This document shows, in pieces, positions 8,046 through 16,142 of a stretch of DNA of 52,653 nt (within the stretch, counting starts at the first letter, position 1; each line of letters starts with the position of its first letter). Under the pieces are notes generated by a model. The model worked only from the letters and a program-made list of their open reading frames with translations, was not told the DNA's origin and did not search any database. Both the position numbers and the translations under genes were made by a program. Source of the stretch: SSSZ01 sp035345935. GTDB taxonomy: Bacteria > Pseudomonadota > Gammaproteobacteria > Burkholderiales > Rhodocyclaceae. The stretch lies in the NCBI GenBank assembly GCA_035345935.1, contig DAORDK010000009.1, positions 1 through 52,653 on the forward strand, given 5' to 3'.

Positions 8046-9140
8046 TCAGCGGTCGAGTTCCCGGCGCGCGTCCAGGACTCGCTTCCATTGCGGTTGGCGT
8101 TGAGCGCGCTGCTTGACGACGACATCGAAGTAGTGGCGAAGCTTCTTACCGTCGTCAGGATTGTCTTTGAGTACGGTACCGATCAACTGACGGGCGATGT
8201 GTTCGCCGGCGACAGTACCGTCGCCGAAGTAGTGCGCGTCGAGGCAGGCAGCGTAGCCTACCGACACGGCTTCGGCGGAGGACATCACTGCTGTTGGTTT
8301 TTCCACTACGATTCCCTCGGGAGTCACTCCCTGACGCAGGTCGTGAAAGGCCGTAACCAGCAAGTCGAGTACGTCGGGGCGGAACTCCACGTCGACCCTG
8401 GCTCGCTTCACCAGAGCTTCGGTCTGCTCCCGCACCAGTTGGGTCTCGAGCTTCCGGTCGGCGATCGGTCGCACGGTTTCAAAGTTGAAACGCCGCTTCA
8501 GGGCGCTGGACATTTCATGTACTCCGCGGTCGCGGATGTTGGCGGTAGCCAGAACGTTGAAGCCACGGGTTGCAAACACAGTGGCTGCATCGCCATCGAG
8601 TTCCGGAACGTGCAGCAGCTTTTCCGATAGCAAGCTAATGAGGCAGTCTTGGATTTCGGGCTGTACCCGAGTTACTTCTTCGAAGCGGCACAAAATACCC
8701 TGCTGCATCGCCTCATGCATCGGGCCGCTGACCAGTGCTCTGGGCGAAGGCCCTTCGGCAAGCAGCAAAGCGTAATTCCATCCGTACTTAATCTGATCTT
8801 CAGTGGTACCGGCAGTACCTTGGATGACACATACCGATCGACCGGAGATGGCTGCCGCTAGCAATTCCGAAAGCATGGATTTTGCCGTCCCTGGTTCCCC
8901 AACCAACAGCAGGCCACGGTCGCTCATCAGGGTAACGATGCAGCGGTCGATTAGGGCGTCGTCGCCGTAGAACTTGCGCTTCACTCCGAGCTTCTCGTCG
9001 CCGAGGATAAAGCTACGGACGGCCCGTGGCGATAGCCGCCAGCCAGGCGGCCGGGGCCCAGCATCCATTTCGTTGAGTCGGACCAGTTCGTCTGAGTAGA
9101 CCAACTCTGCCGGGGCGCGCAGGATTGCGGTGGCCGTCAT
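8046..9140 (-). CDS. yehL: MoxR-type AAA+ ATPase, YehL-like
   Basis: The 364-aa AAA+ ATPase has a Walker A GEPGTAKS at 81-88. The Walker B region reads CRFEEVTR at 151-158, with Glu where MoxR proteins normally have Asp. A sensor-1 Asn lies in VLATANIRDRG, and the SALKRRFNFE stretch may hold the arginine finger. It begins one base after the DUF4132 gene stop. MoxR ATPases work with VWA partners to remodel or activate proteins; the VWA partner is two genes downstream. A second, classical MoxR at 46264 belongs to a different subfamily. Confidence 0.85.
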   Translation of the reverse strand: MTATAILRAPAELVYSDELVRLNEMDAGPRPPGWRLSPRAVRSFILGDEKLGVKRKFYGDDALIDRCIVTLMSDRGLLLVGEPGTAKSMLSELLAAAISGRSVCVIQGTAGTTEDQIKYGWNYALLLAEGPSPRALVSGPMHEAMQQGILCRFEEVTRVQPEIQDCLISLLSEKLLHVPELDGDAATVFATRGFNVLATANIRDRGVHEMSSALKRRFNFETVRPIADRKLETQLVREQTEALVKRARVDVEFRPDVLDLLVTAFHDLRQGVTPEGIVVEKPTAVMSSAEAVSVGYAACLDAHYFGDGTVAGEHIARQLIGTVLKDNPDDGKKLRHYFDVVVKQRAQRQPQWKRVLDARRELDR

Positions 9141-9141
9141 A

Positions 9142-12100
9142 TCAGTACTCGCTTTTCTTTTGCCATTGGGGGTCGTAACCGCTGCCTTCGGCCGCGATCA
9201 GTCGTAAGTCGTTGTAGCACTCCGAGAGCAGCACCTTGGGGACTTTGGTCAGGTGCAGTTTGCCGCGCTGCCAGGATTCGCCGCCGCTGGCAGAGAACGA
9301 TAGGTTGAGCAGGGCTACGGTGCGGTTTTCCTCTGGCAGCGGATTGCCAGTGAACTCGATCACGGCGACCAGGCCGAGGGTGGGAAAGCGCTTTTCGTAA
9401 ACGTGGAACCATCCCCCATCCTCGGCGGCGCCGCGGGTATAGCCGAGCTTCAGGGCACGGCCGCGCAGGGAAAATGCCTCGAGTAGGTACCCCTCGAAAT
9501 CCTTGATCTCGTCAGTGTTGGCCTGTGCCGCCGGTAGGGAGTAGGTGCCCTTGCCCAATTGCTGGAAAAGCGGCCTGATTTCATAGTCCACCAAGTGCTG
9601 TTGCCAGCACTTTACCTCGTCGGGGTCCAAAAGCGAGTCATGGGCAAGCCTAATGCGGCTCTCATCGGCAATTTCAACTTCGTTGTCCTCGCGGTCGGTC
9701 AATGTCCCGTCATCGAGCGGGCGGAAGGTCTGTTCCGTCCGGCCGTCACTTACCTTGGCCCAGACGAGTCGTTGAACGAGATGACGAAGCACCGGATGTT
9801 GCAACAGGTAGGCTTTCCAGTCGGCGAACGACCATTCGCGTTCGGTGCAAAGCGCTTCGTAGAGTCTCTCAGTCTGAAGATTGACGATGCTCTTGATTTC
9901 CTTCTTGGCAGCGCTAAAAGCTTTCTTGGCTTCCTTTGCGAGGTCGGCATCGTCATCCTGGCGAGGCTCGGGCAGCGCCGCGATCTTCTTACCGTCGGGG
10001 TTGAAGAGTTCCACTGAGAAGTCTGGAAGCAAACGCGCCTTGAATGATCGCTCGCCATAGCACAATGAGAGTTCGCCAGATTCGTCGAAGCCGGCAGAAG
10101 GCACGGTACGGTCAGCTAGCTCTGCTAGGCTCCAACCTTTTCGATCAGCGAGTGCCTCGGCTTGTCGCGTCGCTTCTTCTTGGAAGCTCTTTGTGCGAAA
10201 ACGGCTGCCGATCGCCAGCATGATCTGTGTAGCACTTGGGTGTTCGATCCAGGCGAGCATGGCAATCAGGGCCTTGCCTTGGCCGGCGCGAGAGCCGTAC
10301 CACTCCTTAAGGTAGCGCTGGGTCGGCGCTGCGGCTCGTTCCGCCGCGCAGGCAGCAGCCACAGCGAGGAGGCCTTTGCTGTTGATCGCTGAACCTCGGG
10401 GCAGGCGCAGGAACCCTGGCAGGAAGACAGCTGTCAGTTCCTCGACCGACTTGCCGAAATTCGGGTTGTCCTGGAAGTACTGGGGGCTGCGGGTCATGTA
10501 CTGATGCGTTGATTGGGCCTGATTGCGGGCGCGTGTCATCGCCTCTTCAGGGTCGATCGGTCGCACGTCTTCGCGAAGCCAAGTTTCCAATACGAACTGC
10601 CCAAAGTTCTCGCGATCACGGGGATCGAACATTGAGCAATATTTGCGCAATACCGCATTAGGTTCAGGAGACTTCTGCTTGACTGCTTGGACTAGCATCC
10701 AACGCAACACATCGCTAGGAACTTGCGCCCTACTATCGTCCCATCGCACTTCCGGAAGCGCGCTCCAAGGAAACCATTCCAAATCCTTGGGTAGTCCCCT
10801 GGACAGTGATTTTGCTGCCTCGCTCGCCAACGCGTCCCGGTTCAAGTACTTCTCGACCGCTTGCCCCATCAGCTGCAGTGCGTCGAGCATTGCACCTTTG
10901 GCCAGATCGTGTTTTTCTTTGGCTACGGCCTGTTCCAAGGATGGTATGGCCTCAGCGTGGCGAAGCCGGCCAAGCCAGGAGGCTGCGGCAGCACGGGCGT
11001 CTGATTTGCCGTCGGCGAGTGCATTGATAATGCGCGCCTCCTTGCCAGCAAAGTTCTGCAGAGCTTCCTGCGCCGGATAGCGATCGGTTTTGCCGGAGCC
11101 AAGCGCGAGGCTGAACAGCGCATTGATGACATTGTTCGGCGGCGACGGCAAAGTTGAAACCGCTCGAAACAGCCCGTTGCGGTTGAAGGCGTAGTCCTTG
11201 ATCAGGTTCTGGGTAAGTGTCTGAGCCAGCAGGTCAACGTAGTGCGCGAAATATGGCCAAACAGCGTCGTTCGCCCAGTCAGTGGCGATTGATTGTCCCC
11301 AACCGTGGCAATAGTTGCGGAGTAGGGCGGCGCCGGAATAACCGAGTTCGTCGAGCATCATCGACAACTCCAGCAGCGTAGGGCGGCCAGTGCGGCGATG
11401 CATGGCGTTAAAAGCGGCTGCCGCCTGATACATCAGCATGCCGTCGTTGGCGACGGCGAGGTCAAAGAACAACAGCAGCTTAAGCAACGCAACGGGCGTG
11501 ACGCCCTCTGAAACCGATCGTTTGACCAAAACCGGGCCGACATGGCGAAAGGCAGTTTGGCTATTGGACGTCCCAGGCGGTTTGTGCTGACCAGCGGCCA
11601 AATAGTCCCGCAGTGCTCTTACCTGACCACCATCGAAAGGCGACTCCTGATGCAAGCGGAACTTATGGCCTTGCGCTTGCATACGCTCGTGATGCTCTCT
11701 TGCCTGTTTGTTGGACTTGACGATGGAGTCATTGACCTCCTGCCAGAAAGAGTCGAGCCATTGAGGCGGCAGCGCATTGGCAGTAGGGGACCAGTCAATA
11801 ACGGGCAAGGAGTATGCGTAGGCGTGCGAGCTGCTAGCTGAAGGGAGCGACTCGGCAGCGTCCCATTCACCGATCAGGGCCTGAACAGATGGGGCTTTAT
11901 CGGCAAGAGCGGTAGTTCTCGCAAAGGCCAGCGATTCCTCGTCCTGGACTTCGACTGCAAGCATCGCAAGCAAGCGAAGGGCGTGGACACGTTGTTCGGG
12001 CTTTCCGAGAACAGCTATGTCGCGTAATGGGGTACGGGCAATCTTGCTGGCGCGTCGGATCAGGGGCTCCGCCGCAGCACGAACTTGCTTGCTGCTGGCG

Positions 12101-12870
12101 GTAGCCATTTCGCAAAGCTCGGATGCCAGTCGGTCGAGGCTTGAGGGTGCGGCGGACGCGAGCATGTTCATGACGTGCAATCGCTGCGCTACCGTAGATG
12201 GAAGCATCAGGGGGCGGATTGCTTCTAGGTGCCTATCTAGCATCTCGGGGTATCCGCCCAGATCTGTCACCATCATCAGGCGTTGTTCGACGCCGTAACC
12301 GGAGGTAACCGACGTACCGAACGCTCCGGTGAGCAAGGCTGCTGGATCCATATCCGCTTCGAGTAGCAACGCCTCAATGGACGCCGCCGAAAGATGGCGC
12401 GTCTTTGGCCGTTGGCTAGACCAACCATTGATACTGTGCCTTGCGCTCGCCAGGAGCAGAACCTCGGGCCAGTGAACTCCGTTAGGCAGTTGAATCTTGC
12501 ATGCCGATTGCTGATTCGAGACGCATGCCTCAAGCACACGCGCCCAACGCAATGCAACAAGCGGTGGAACGGCGGAAAATTCCTCGTATAGATCTGGGAA
12601 CTTGGGGTCGTTGTCACCGTAGTGGTAGCCAATCAGTCTCAGGTACTGGCCAATTTCTGAATGCTGGCTGACCTCATGCAGCACTGATGGCGAGTCTCCA
12701 CCAAGAACATAGTCTCTAATGGACTCGCCAAGTCCGCTTCGGATCTTGTTTCCCCCAAGGCGGTCGATCGATGCGAGGAGTTTTTCAAGCCTTGATGCCC
12801 ATTGGGCCGGAACGCCTTCGGCCACGCTAGCCGAAGCGCCCCCCAGGACCTTGCCTATCCACTTCAACAT
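9142..12870 (-). CDS. yehI: Giant DUF4132 protein, YehI/MolR-like
   Basis: A 1242-aa cytoplasmic protein, first gene of the operon. The middle third contains HEAT-like helical repeats (for example near WLGRLRHAEAIPSLEQA). The C-terminal part (about 920-1240) has the DUF4132 signature: RLYEALCTEREWSF...W, HPVLRHLVQRLVW, then a conserved acidic/aromatic stretch. This relates it to E. coli YehI and the MolR family; 1242 aa is close to the family length as recalled. A GGGAG ribosome-binding site and a TATAAT box lie upstream. Molecular function is unknown; the repeats suggest a scaffold. The downstream genes follow at gaps of 1, 14, -4 and -4 bases. Confidence 0.78.
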   Translation of the reverse strand: MLKWIGKVLGGASASVAEGVPAQWASRLEKLLASIDRLGGNKIRSGLGESIRDYVLGGDSPSVLHEVSQHSEIGQYLRLIGYHYGDNDPKFPDLYEEFSAVPPLVALRWARVLEACVSNQQSACKIQLPNGVHWPEVLLLASARHSINGWSSQRPKTRHLSAASIEALLLEADMDPAALLTGAFGTSVTSGYGVEQRLMMVTDLGGYPEMLDRHLEAIRPLMLPSTVAQRLHVMNMLASAAPSSLDRLASELCEMATASSKQVRAAAEPLIRRASKIARTPLRDIAVLGKPEQRVHALRLLAMLAVEVQDEESLAFARTTALADKAPSVQALIGEWDAAESLPSASSSHAYAYSLPVIDWSPTANALPPQWLDSFWQEVNDSIVKSNKQAREHHERMQAQGHKFRLHQESPFDGGQVRALRDYLAAGQHKPPGTSNSQTAFRHVGPVLVKRSVSEGVTPVALLKLLLFFDLAVANDGMLMYQAAAAFNAMHRRTGRPTLLELSMMLDELGYSGAALLRNYCHGWGQSIATDWANDAVWPYFAHYVDLLAQTLTQNLIKDYAFNRNGLFRAVSTLPSPPNNVINALFSLALGSGKTDRYPAQEALQNFAGKEARIINALADGKSDARAAAASWLGRLRHAEAIPSLEQAVAKEKHDLAKGAMLDALQLMGQAVEKYLNRDALASEAAKSLSRGLPKDLEWFPWSALPEVRWDDSRAQVPSDVLRWMLVQAVKQKSPEPNAVLRKYCSMFDPRDRENFGQFVLETWLREDVRPIDPEEAMTRARNQAQSTHQYMTRSPQYFQDNPNFGKSVEELTAVFLPGFLRLPRGSAINSKGLLAVAAACAAERAAAPTQRYLKEWYGSRAGQGKALIAMLAWIEHPSATQIMLAIGSRFRTKSFQEEATRQAEALADRKGWSLAELADRTVPSAGFDESGELSLCYGERSFKARLLPDFSVELFNPDGKKIAALPEPRQDDDADLAKEAKKAFSAAKKEIKSIVNLQTERLYEALCTEREWSFADWKAYLLQHPVLRHLVQRLVWAKVSDGRTEQTFRPLDDGTLTDREDNEVEIADESRIRLAHDSLLDPDEVKCWQQHLVDYEIRPLFQQLGKGTYSLPAAQANTDEIKDFEGYLLEAFSLRGRALKLGYTRGAAEDGGWFHVYEKRFPTLGLVAVIEFTGNPLPEENRTVALLNLSFSASGGESWQRGKLHLTKVPKVLLSECYNDLRLIAAEGSGYDPQWQKKSEY

Positions 12871-12908
12871 GCGCCACTCCCTTTTCGCCCATTATTCTCG
12901 ATGCATTG

Positions 12909-12914
12909 ATTATA
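12909..12914 (-). promoter_or_regulatory. Candidate -10 box of the yeh-like operon
   Basis: On the minus strand a perfect TATAAT stands 38 bases upstream of the DUF4132 start codon, in a short AT-rich patch. The sequence 17 bases further upstream is a poor -35 match, so an activator or an extra contact may be needed. Confidence 0.45.
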
Positions 12915-13279
12915 ACGATGGGGTAGCCGTGAATCGGTAGGGGAAACTAAAAATTGCACGCTTTCCGAGCATTATGCGGGGTACTTTGCCAGTCCGCATC
13001 CAATGAATTGGCATTCGTGCAACGTAATAGGAAAAGGTAACTCGTCCTGCTCGCGTAAAGAGCTTGAAACGAGACTCAGCGAAGTAAGTTCACCGACGGC
13101 TGATAATGTCAAGCACGTCGAGCAGGGCAGGGGCCATTTCTGCTTCTCAGTTTTGTTGCCGATGGAGTGGCGGGTAAGGCGCCTATTTCCGATCTTGGTT
13201 ACCGTGAAAGCCCCTGATGGTTGAGGGGAGCGGGATTCTTCCGAGGGATCGGAAAGCGAAGGGTGGAAGCCGAGGGGAG

Positions 13280-13435
13280 CTACGCTGCTGCTTGGGCGGC
13301 TTGTTGCCAGAGGCCGAACTTCTTCAACGCCTTGATCCAGCGCGGGGCATTTTTGGCCACGCTGGCCGCCTCGTAATCGAACCCCAAGTCGCGATTCTGC
13401 GAGTTTTGTATCTGACGATTTTGTTGGACACCTAG
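13280..13435 (-). pseudogene. Possible 3' fragment of a degraded gene
   Basis: A 52-codon open frame has no usable start codon and ends in a lysine/alanine-rich tail (APRWIKALKKFGLW, then QQAAQAAA). The composition is protein-like and unlike the neighbouring non-coding DNA. It could be the C-terminus of a lost gene. I do not recognise the family, and it may be chance. Confidence 0.25.
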
Positions 13436-13612
13436 CTAGTCTTCCGTCAAACGCATCAACTACCTCAATTTCGTCCATGTACAGGCCAGTTAACCCACCC
13501 TATTTTGTCCGCATGCTGCCGGAGCGGGGGGTGTATGGGTCAGCCCGCCCTGCGGCACTTTTGGCCAACAGTTTACATAATACAAATTATCCGGTTATTT
13601 GAAACGAAAAGA

Positions 13613-13637
13613 AGCCCATGCTTGTTGGGCATGGGCT
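13613..13637. terminator. Strong hairpin, probable (bidirectional) terminator
   Basis: AGCCCATGC (13613-13621) pairs perfectly with GCATGGGCT (13629-13637) around a seven-base loop. On the plus strand CTTCTT follows; on the minus strand TCTTTTCG follows. The minus-strand reading would end a transcript that includes the tiny frame at 13681-13713. Confidence 0.65.
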
Positions 13638-13680
13638 CTTCTTACTGCAACCGCGCCCGCTTAGGTCGCGGCACTCGGCG

Positions 13681-13713
13681 TTAAGCCGTATCGGTCCATA
13701 CACGGGTTTTCAA
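13681..13713 (-). CDS. Tiny 10-codon reading frame with strong ribosome-binding site
   Basis: TTG at 13713 follows GGAGAAGG (13721-13728) at an ideal seven-base spacing and opens a frame for the peptide MKTRVWTDTA, ending at TAA. The stop codon sits in the loop of a small hairpin (CGGC-TTAA-CGCCG). A second stem (CCGCG...CGCGG) and the terminator hairpin follow. It could be a micro-protein, a leader peptide or part of a small RNA. No homologue is recognised and no promoter is clear. Confidence 0.3.
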   Translation of the reverse strand: MKTRVWTDTA

Positions 13714-13940
13714 AGGGTTTCCTTCTCCAATACCGTTTAGACTCCCCCATGAAATGCGGCATCCTGCTCAATTCAAGTCCAACTCGCCGCGGGCTAGACA
13801 CGTTCTCAGGCTAGCATCAGGCGTGAAAAAATCCAGGTGAACTTTCAGGAAAATTGGCGACAATCAATTGGGAAAGAATGCATTTCCGAACCCCGTTCTT
13901 CTGACCCCGACTTTGCGAGATAATGCCCAACTAACTCTGG

Positions 13941-13957
13941 TTGCAGCCGCTCTGCAA
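13941..13957. promoter_or_regulatory. Palindrome upstream of the 309-aa gene, possible operator
   Basis: TTGCAG-CCGCT-CTGCAA is a perfect six-base inverted repeat with a five-base spacer, ending 26 bases before the ATG at 13984. Position and symmetry fit a repressor or activator site. The binding protein is unknown. Confidence 0.35.
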
Positions 13958-13983
13958 CACATCTGTTTGATTTTCTGATTTCT

Positions 13984-14913
13984 ATGGATTCCAGTATCGA
14001 ACCCGGTACCCGTAAGGTCATCAACGGCCTGACCCGCGTCTATTACGAAGGTTACTGGATGAAGACCTATCCGGTTCCGGAAAATACGCTGGCCCATAGG
14101 AAGCGCTTGATCGAAGCCCTGACACGCCGTCTCTTCAACCACACCGAGCACGGATTGAACGTGCCAGGCAGCCGTTTACAGGAAGCGAAGCAAGCCTACG
14201 AAACGGAAGAGGATTCCGCCAAGAAACGGGTAAAGGGTGCCATGTACGCGGGGGCCATGTTCAATCGGGCCATGGATATTTTCCGGCATCTGGTCGAATT
14301 GCAGGAAGCCGGGGTAGAAATCCTGCCCAGTTACGAGCTCATGAGGGAGTGCGGTCGTTGCCTCCAGGAAGCCTACACCCTCTGCCGCCTAGTTCTCCAT
14401 CGCAGTGGCGAGGAAAGCATAGACGAATTATGGGGGGAGCCTTTCAAGGCCTTTAGCATCCCGCTCGAAGAGTTTTACGAGAGCCGTTATATCAAGATCG
14501 GTCAGGCCAAGCGGGACATTGATCGCATTGCCGATGGCATGGTCAATACCTTTGCGCGGCTGCGGATGTTTCCCGATATCGGCCCCATCATCAGAGAGTT
14601 TGCCTTGGCAGCAAAAATCAAGTGCGAAACGCTGCGCACTGACCCCGAGATTTTCGATACCTGGGCCAATTTCGTTTCGGCGGCGGAGCGTTTGGTAGGA
14701 TCGAGGCCGGTCCTGAGTCCCAAGCCGGCCGACCCCGAACTTCGCATGGCCGATTGCGCGCACAAATTGATCTGGAACGGGCGCGACATCATCTTCCACA
14801 TTACGCGTGCTCGGGTTCCGATGCCAAAATCTACACGGGAGTATCTTGCCCGCTGCAATCAATTTGCGGCGACAGGATCAACGGTAGATGAATGGATTCC
14901 GCTTCCGGCTTAA
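13984..14913 (+). CDS. Conserved hypothetical protein (309 aa)
   Basis: The sequence is soluble, mostly helical and rich in charged and aromatic residues, with no signal peptide, membrane segment or known catalytic motif. Codon use and composition match neighbouring core genes, and the start has a clean upstream region with a palindrome. Cysteines (CGRC near residue 123, and others scattered) do not form an obvious metal site. I do not recognise a family. The gene stands alone on the plus strand and converges with the hemerythrin gene. Confidence 0.7.
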   Translation: MDSSIEPGTRKVINGLTRVYYEGYWMKTYPVPENTLAHRKRLIEALTRRLFNHTEHGLNVPGSRLQEAKQAYETEEDSAKKRVKGAMYAGAMFNRAMDIFRHLVELQEAGVEILPSYELMRECGRCLQEAYTLCRLVLHRSGEESIDELWGEPFKAFSIPLEEFYESRYIKIGQAKRDIDRIADGMVNTFARLRMFPDIGPIIREFALAAKIKCETLRTDPEIFDTWANFVSAAERLVGSRPVLSPKPADPELRMADCAHKLIWNGRDIIFHITRARVPMPKSTREYLARCNQFAATGSTVDEWIPLPA

Positions 14914-14977
14914 TTGCTGCTGACCTTTAGCTGGCCCAGTCGCTCAGGTCTTTGTGCTGACGGGCAGCAATACAAAG

Positions 14978-15469
14978 TCAGTCTGAGGCGTGGTCCGCCG
15001 CATCATCGAGGGGCTCCTGCTGCGAATTCCCCTCTGGCATTGCTTTCTGATGTCCTTGGGAAGCCTGGTAGGCCCGAACATAGGGCGCATAGTCCTGATC
15101 TGCGACCATGATGTGCTTGAAAAACCACCCATTGATCAGAAACTTGACATCCTCGGCGATCTCGTCAAGCGAAAGCCTCTTGGCCCGCTCAAGAAGGCTG
15201 AGAAGCATTTGCCGGAATTCAGCGTGCATCTGCCTGTGTTCAGCCAGCCTCGGGTAAGCACAGGCTTCCATCAGTTCCTCCTCGTCCCGCAGATGGGTCT
15301 TGATGTAATCCATGAGGAGCGCCAGGGTCTTCATCACCCGGATCTGATCTCCGTCACCCTGGAAAGTAGCGGCCAACTCAAAGAGTCGGCGATGCTGGTC
15401 GTCGATGATGGAAATGCCCACTTCCAGACCAGCCTGCCAATCGGCATATTCGACCACGCGCCTGTCCAT
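14978..15469 (-). CDS. Bacteriohemerythrin
   Basis: The 163-aa protein carries the full di-iron ligand set of hemerythrin: His26 (DQHRRLF), His59 and Glu63 (THLRDEE), His78, His82, His119 and Asp124 (KHIMVAD). Bacterial hemerythrins bind oxygen and serve in oxygen storage, delivery or sensing, often in microaerobic bacteria. The last 25 residues (polar, Gln/Asp-rich) extend past the fold. It starts 10 bases after the ankyrin gene, so the two are probably co-transcribed with tatD upstream. Confidence 0.92.
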   Translation of the reverse strand: MDRRVVEYADWQAGLEVGISIIDDQHRRLFELAATFQGDGDQIRVMKTLALLMDYIKTHLRDEEELMEACAYPRLAEHRQMHAEFRQMLLSLLERAKRLSLDEIAEDVKFLINGWFFKHIMVADQDYAPYVRAYQASQGHQKAMPEGNSQQEPLDDAADHASD

Positions 15470-15479
15470 GACAGCGGCC

Positions 15480-16142
15480 CTACTTGATTTCCAGCTTCAC
15501 TGATTTCCCGGAACGGCCTCCCGCTTTCCGAACTTTGGCAGCCACGTCGGTCTGCTTGAAATGCAGCGCGACGTCAACGGCGGTTTCCCCATTCTCGTTG
15601 GTCCGATTCGGGTCCGCACCTGCGCGCAATAAGAGATCAACGACCTCGGTAAATCCGCCCCGCGAGGCCGCCATCAAGGCGGTCGTGCCGTTGTCGCTGG
15701 CAGCATTCACATCGGCACGGGCCTTCAAGAGAAACTGAACCACCGGCGCGTGGCCATTGAATGCCGCGTAGATCAAGGGAGTCCAATCGGGGGTGTTGAC
15801 ATGGGCTCCTGCCGCGACCAGCTTTTCGACGATGGCCAAATCACCGCGAAAGGCGGCCAACCGCAGGGGTGAATCGCCTGCGCTGTTCCGCAAATTCACC
15901 TTCGGGCGCTGCGCAAGCAGGTAATCGACCAAGGGCCCGTGGCCTTCGCGAGCCGCCAGCATTAGTAGACTGTTCCCCTCTGGATCAGTCGTGTCGACAT
16001 CCGCGCCACGTTTTACCAGGGTGGCCACGGTTTCTAAATCGCCACCGCGAGCCGCGGCAATCAGGTCCTCGTAAGTTCCGGCAGTGGCCTGAAAGCTGAA
16101 AAGAACAAAAGCGATTACGGCGATGTATCTCGTGCGAATCAT
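15480..16142 (-). CDS. Secreted ankyrin-repeat protein
   Basis: The 220-aa product has an N-terminal signal peptide (about residues 1-21, ending ATAG). About six ankyrin repeats follow, with typical G-x-TPL-x-x-A and V-x-x-LL-x-x-GAD patterns, and then a short basic tail. Ankyrin repeats mediate protein binding, here presumably in the periplasm; the partner is unknown. The start overlaps the tatD stop as ATGA, implying coupling. Periplasmic ankyrin proteins elsewhere are linked to catalase or stress protection, but nothing here shows that directly. Confidence 0.88.
   Translation of the reverse strand: MIRTRYIAVIAFVLFSFQATAGTYEDLIAAARGGDLETVATLVKRGADVDTTDPEGNSLLMLAAREGHGPLVDYLLAQRPKVNLRNSAGDSPLRLAAFRGDLAIVEKLVAAGAHVNTPDWTPLIYAAFNGHAPVVQFLLKARADVNAASDNGTTALMAASRGGFTEVVDLLLRAGADPNRTNENGETAVDVALHFKQTDVAAKVRKAGGRSGKSVKLEIK

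Larger units (their letters stand above)
12915..13983. other. 1.1-kb gene-poor stretch with remnants and hairpins
   Basis: No intact ordinary gene is visible. Open frames at 12972-13478 (minus) and 13003-13224 (plus) have no plausible protein character. The stretch holds a possible gene fragment (13280-13435), a stem-loop TTCCGA-GGGA-TCGGAA at 13239-13254, a terminator-type hairpin (13613-13637), a tiny well-signalled reading frame (13681-13713), and a palindrome (13941-13957) before the next gene. It looks like the worn edge of an accessory region. Confidence 0.5.

Noticed and set aside
2272..12775. 13-base repeat GTCGATCGATGCG at 2272-2284 and 12763-12775 flanking the yeh-like operon
   Set aside because: The right copy lies inside the DUF4132 coding sequence, and the motif is a self-overlapping GATCGATC-type word, so chance is likelier than an attachment repeat.
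12972..13478. 168-codon minus-strand open frame
   Set aside because: Composition is Ser/Pro/Arg-rich without a ribosome-binding site, and a better fragment frame overlaps it.
14913..14971. Eight-base inverted repeat ATTGCTGC/GCAGCAAT between convergent genes
   Set aside because: The 43-base loop and absence of T tracts make it a poor terminator.
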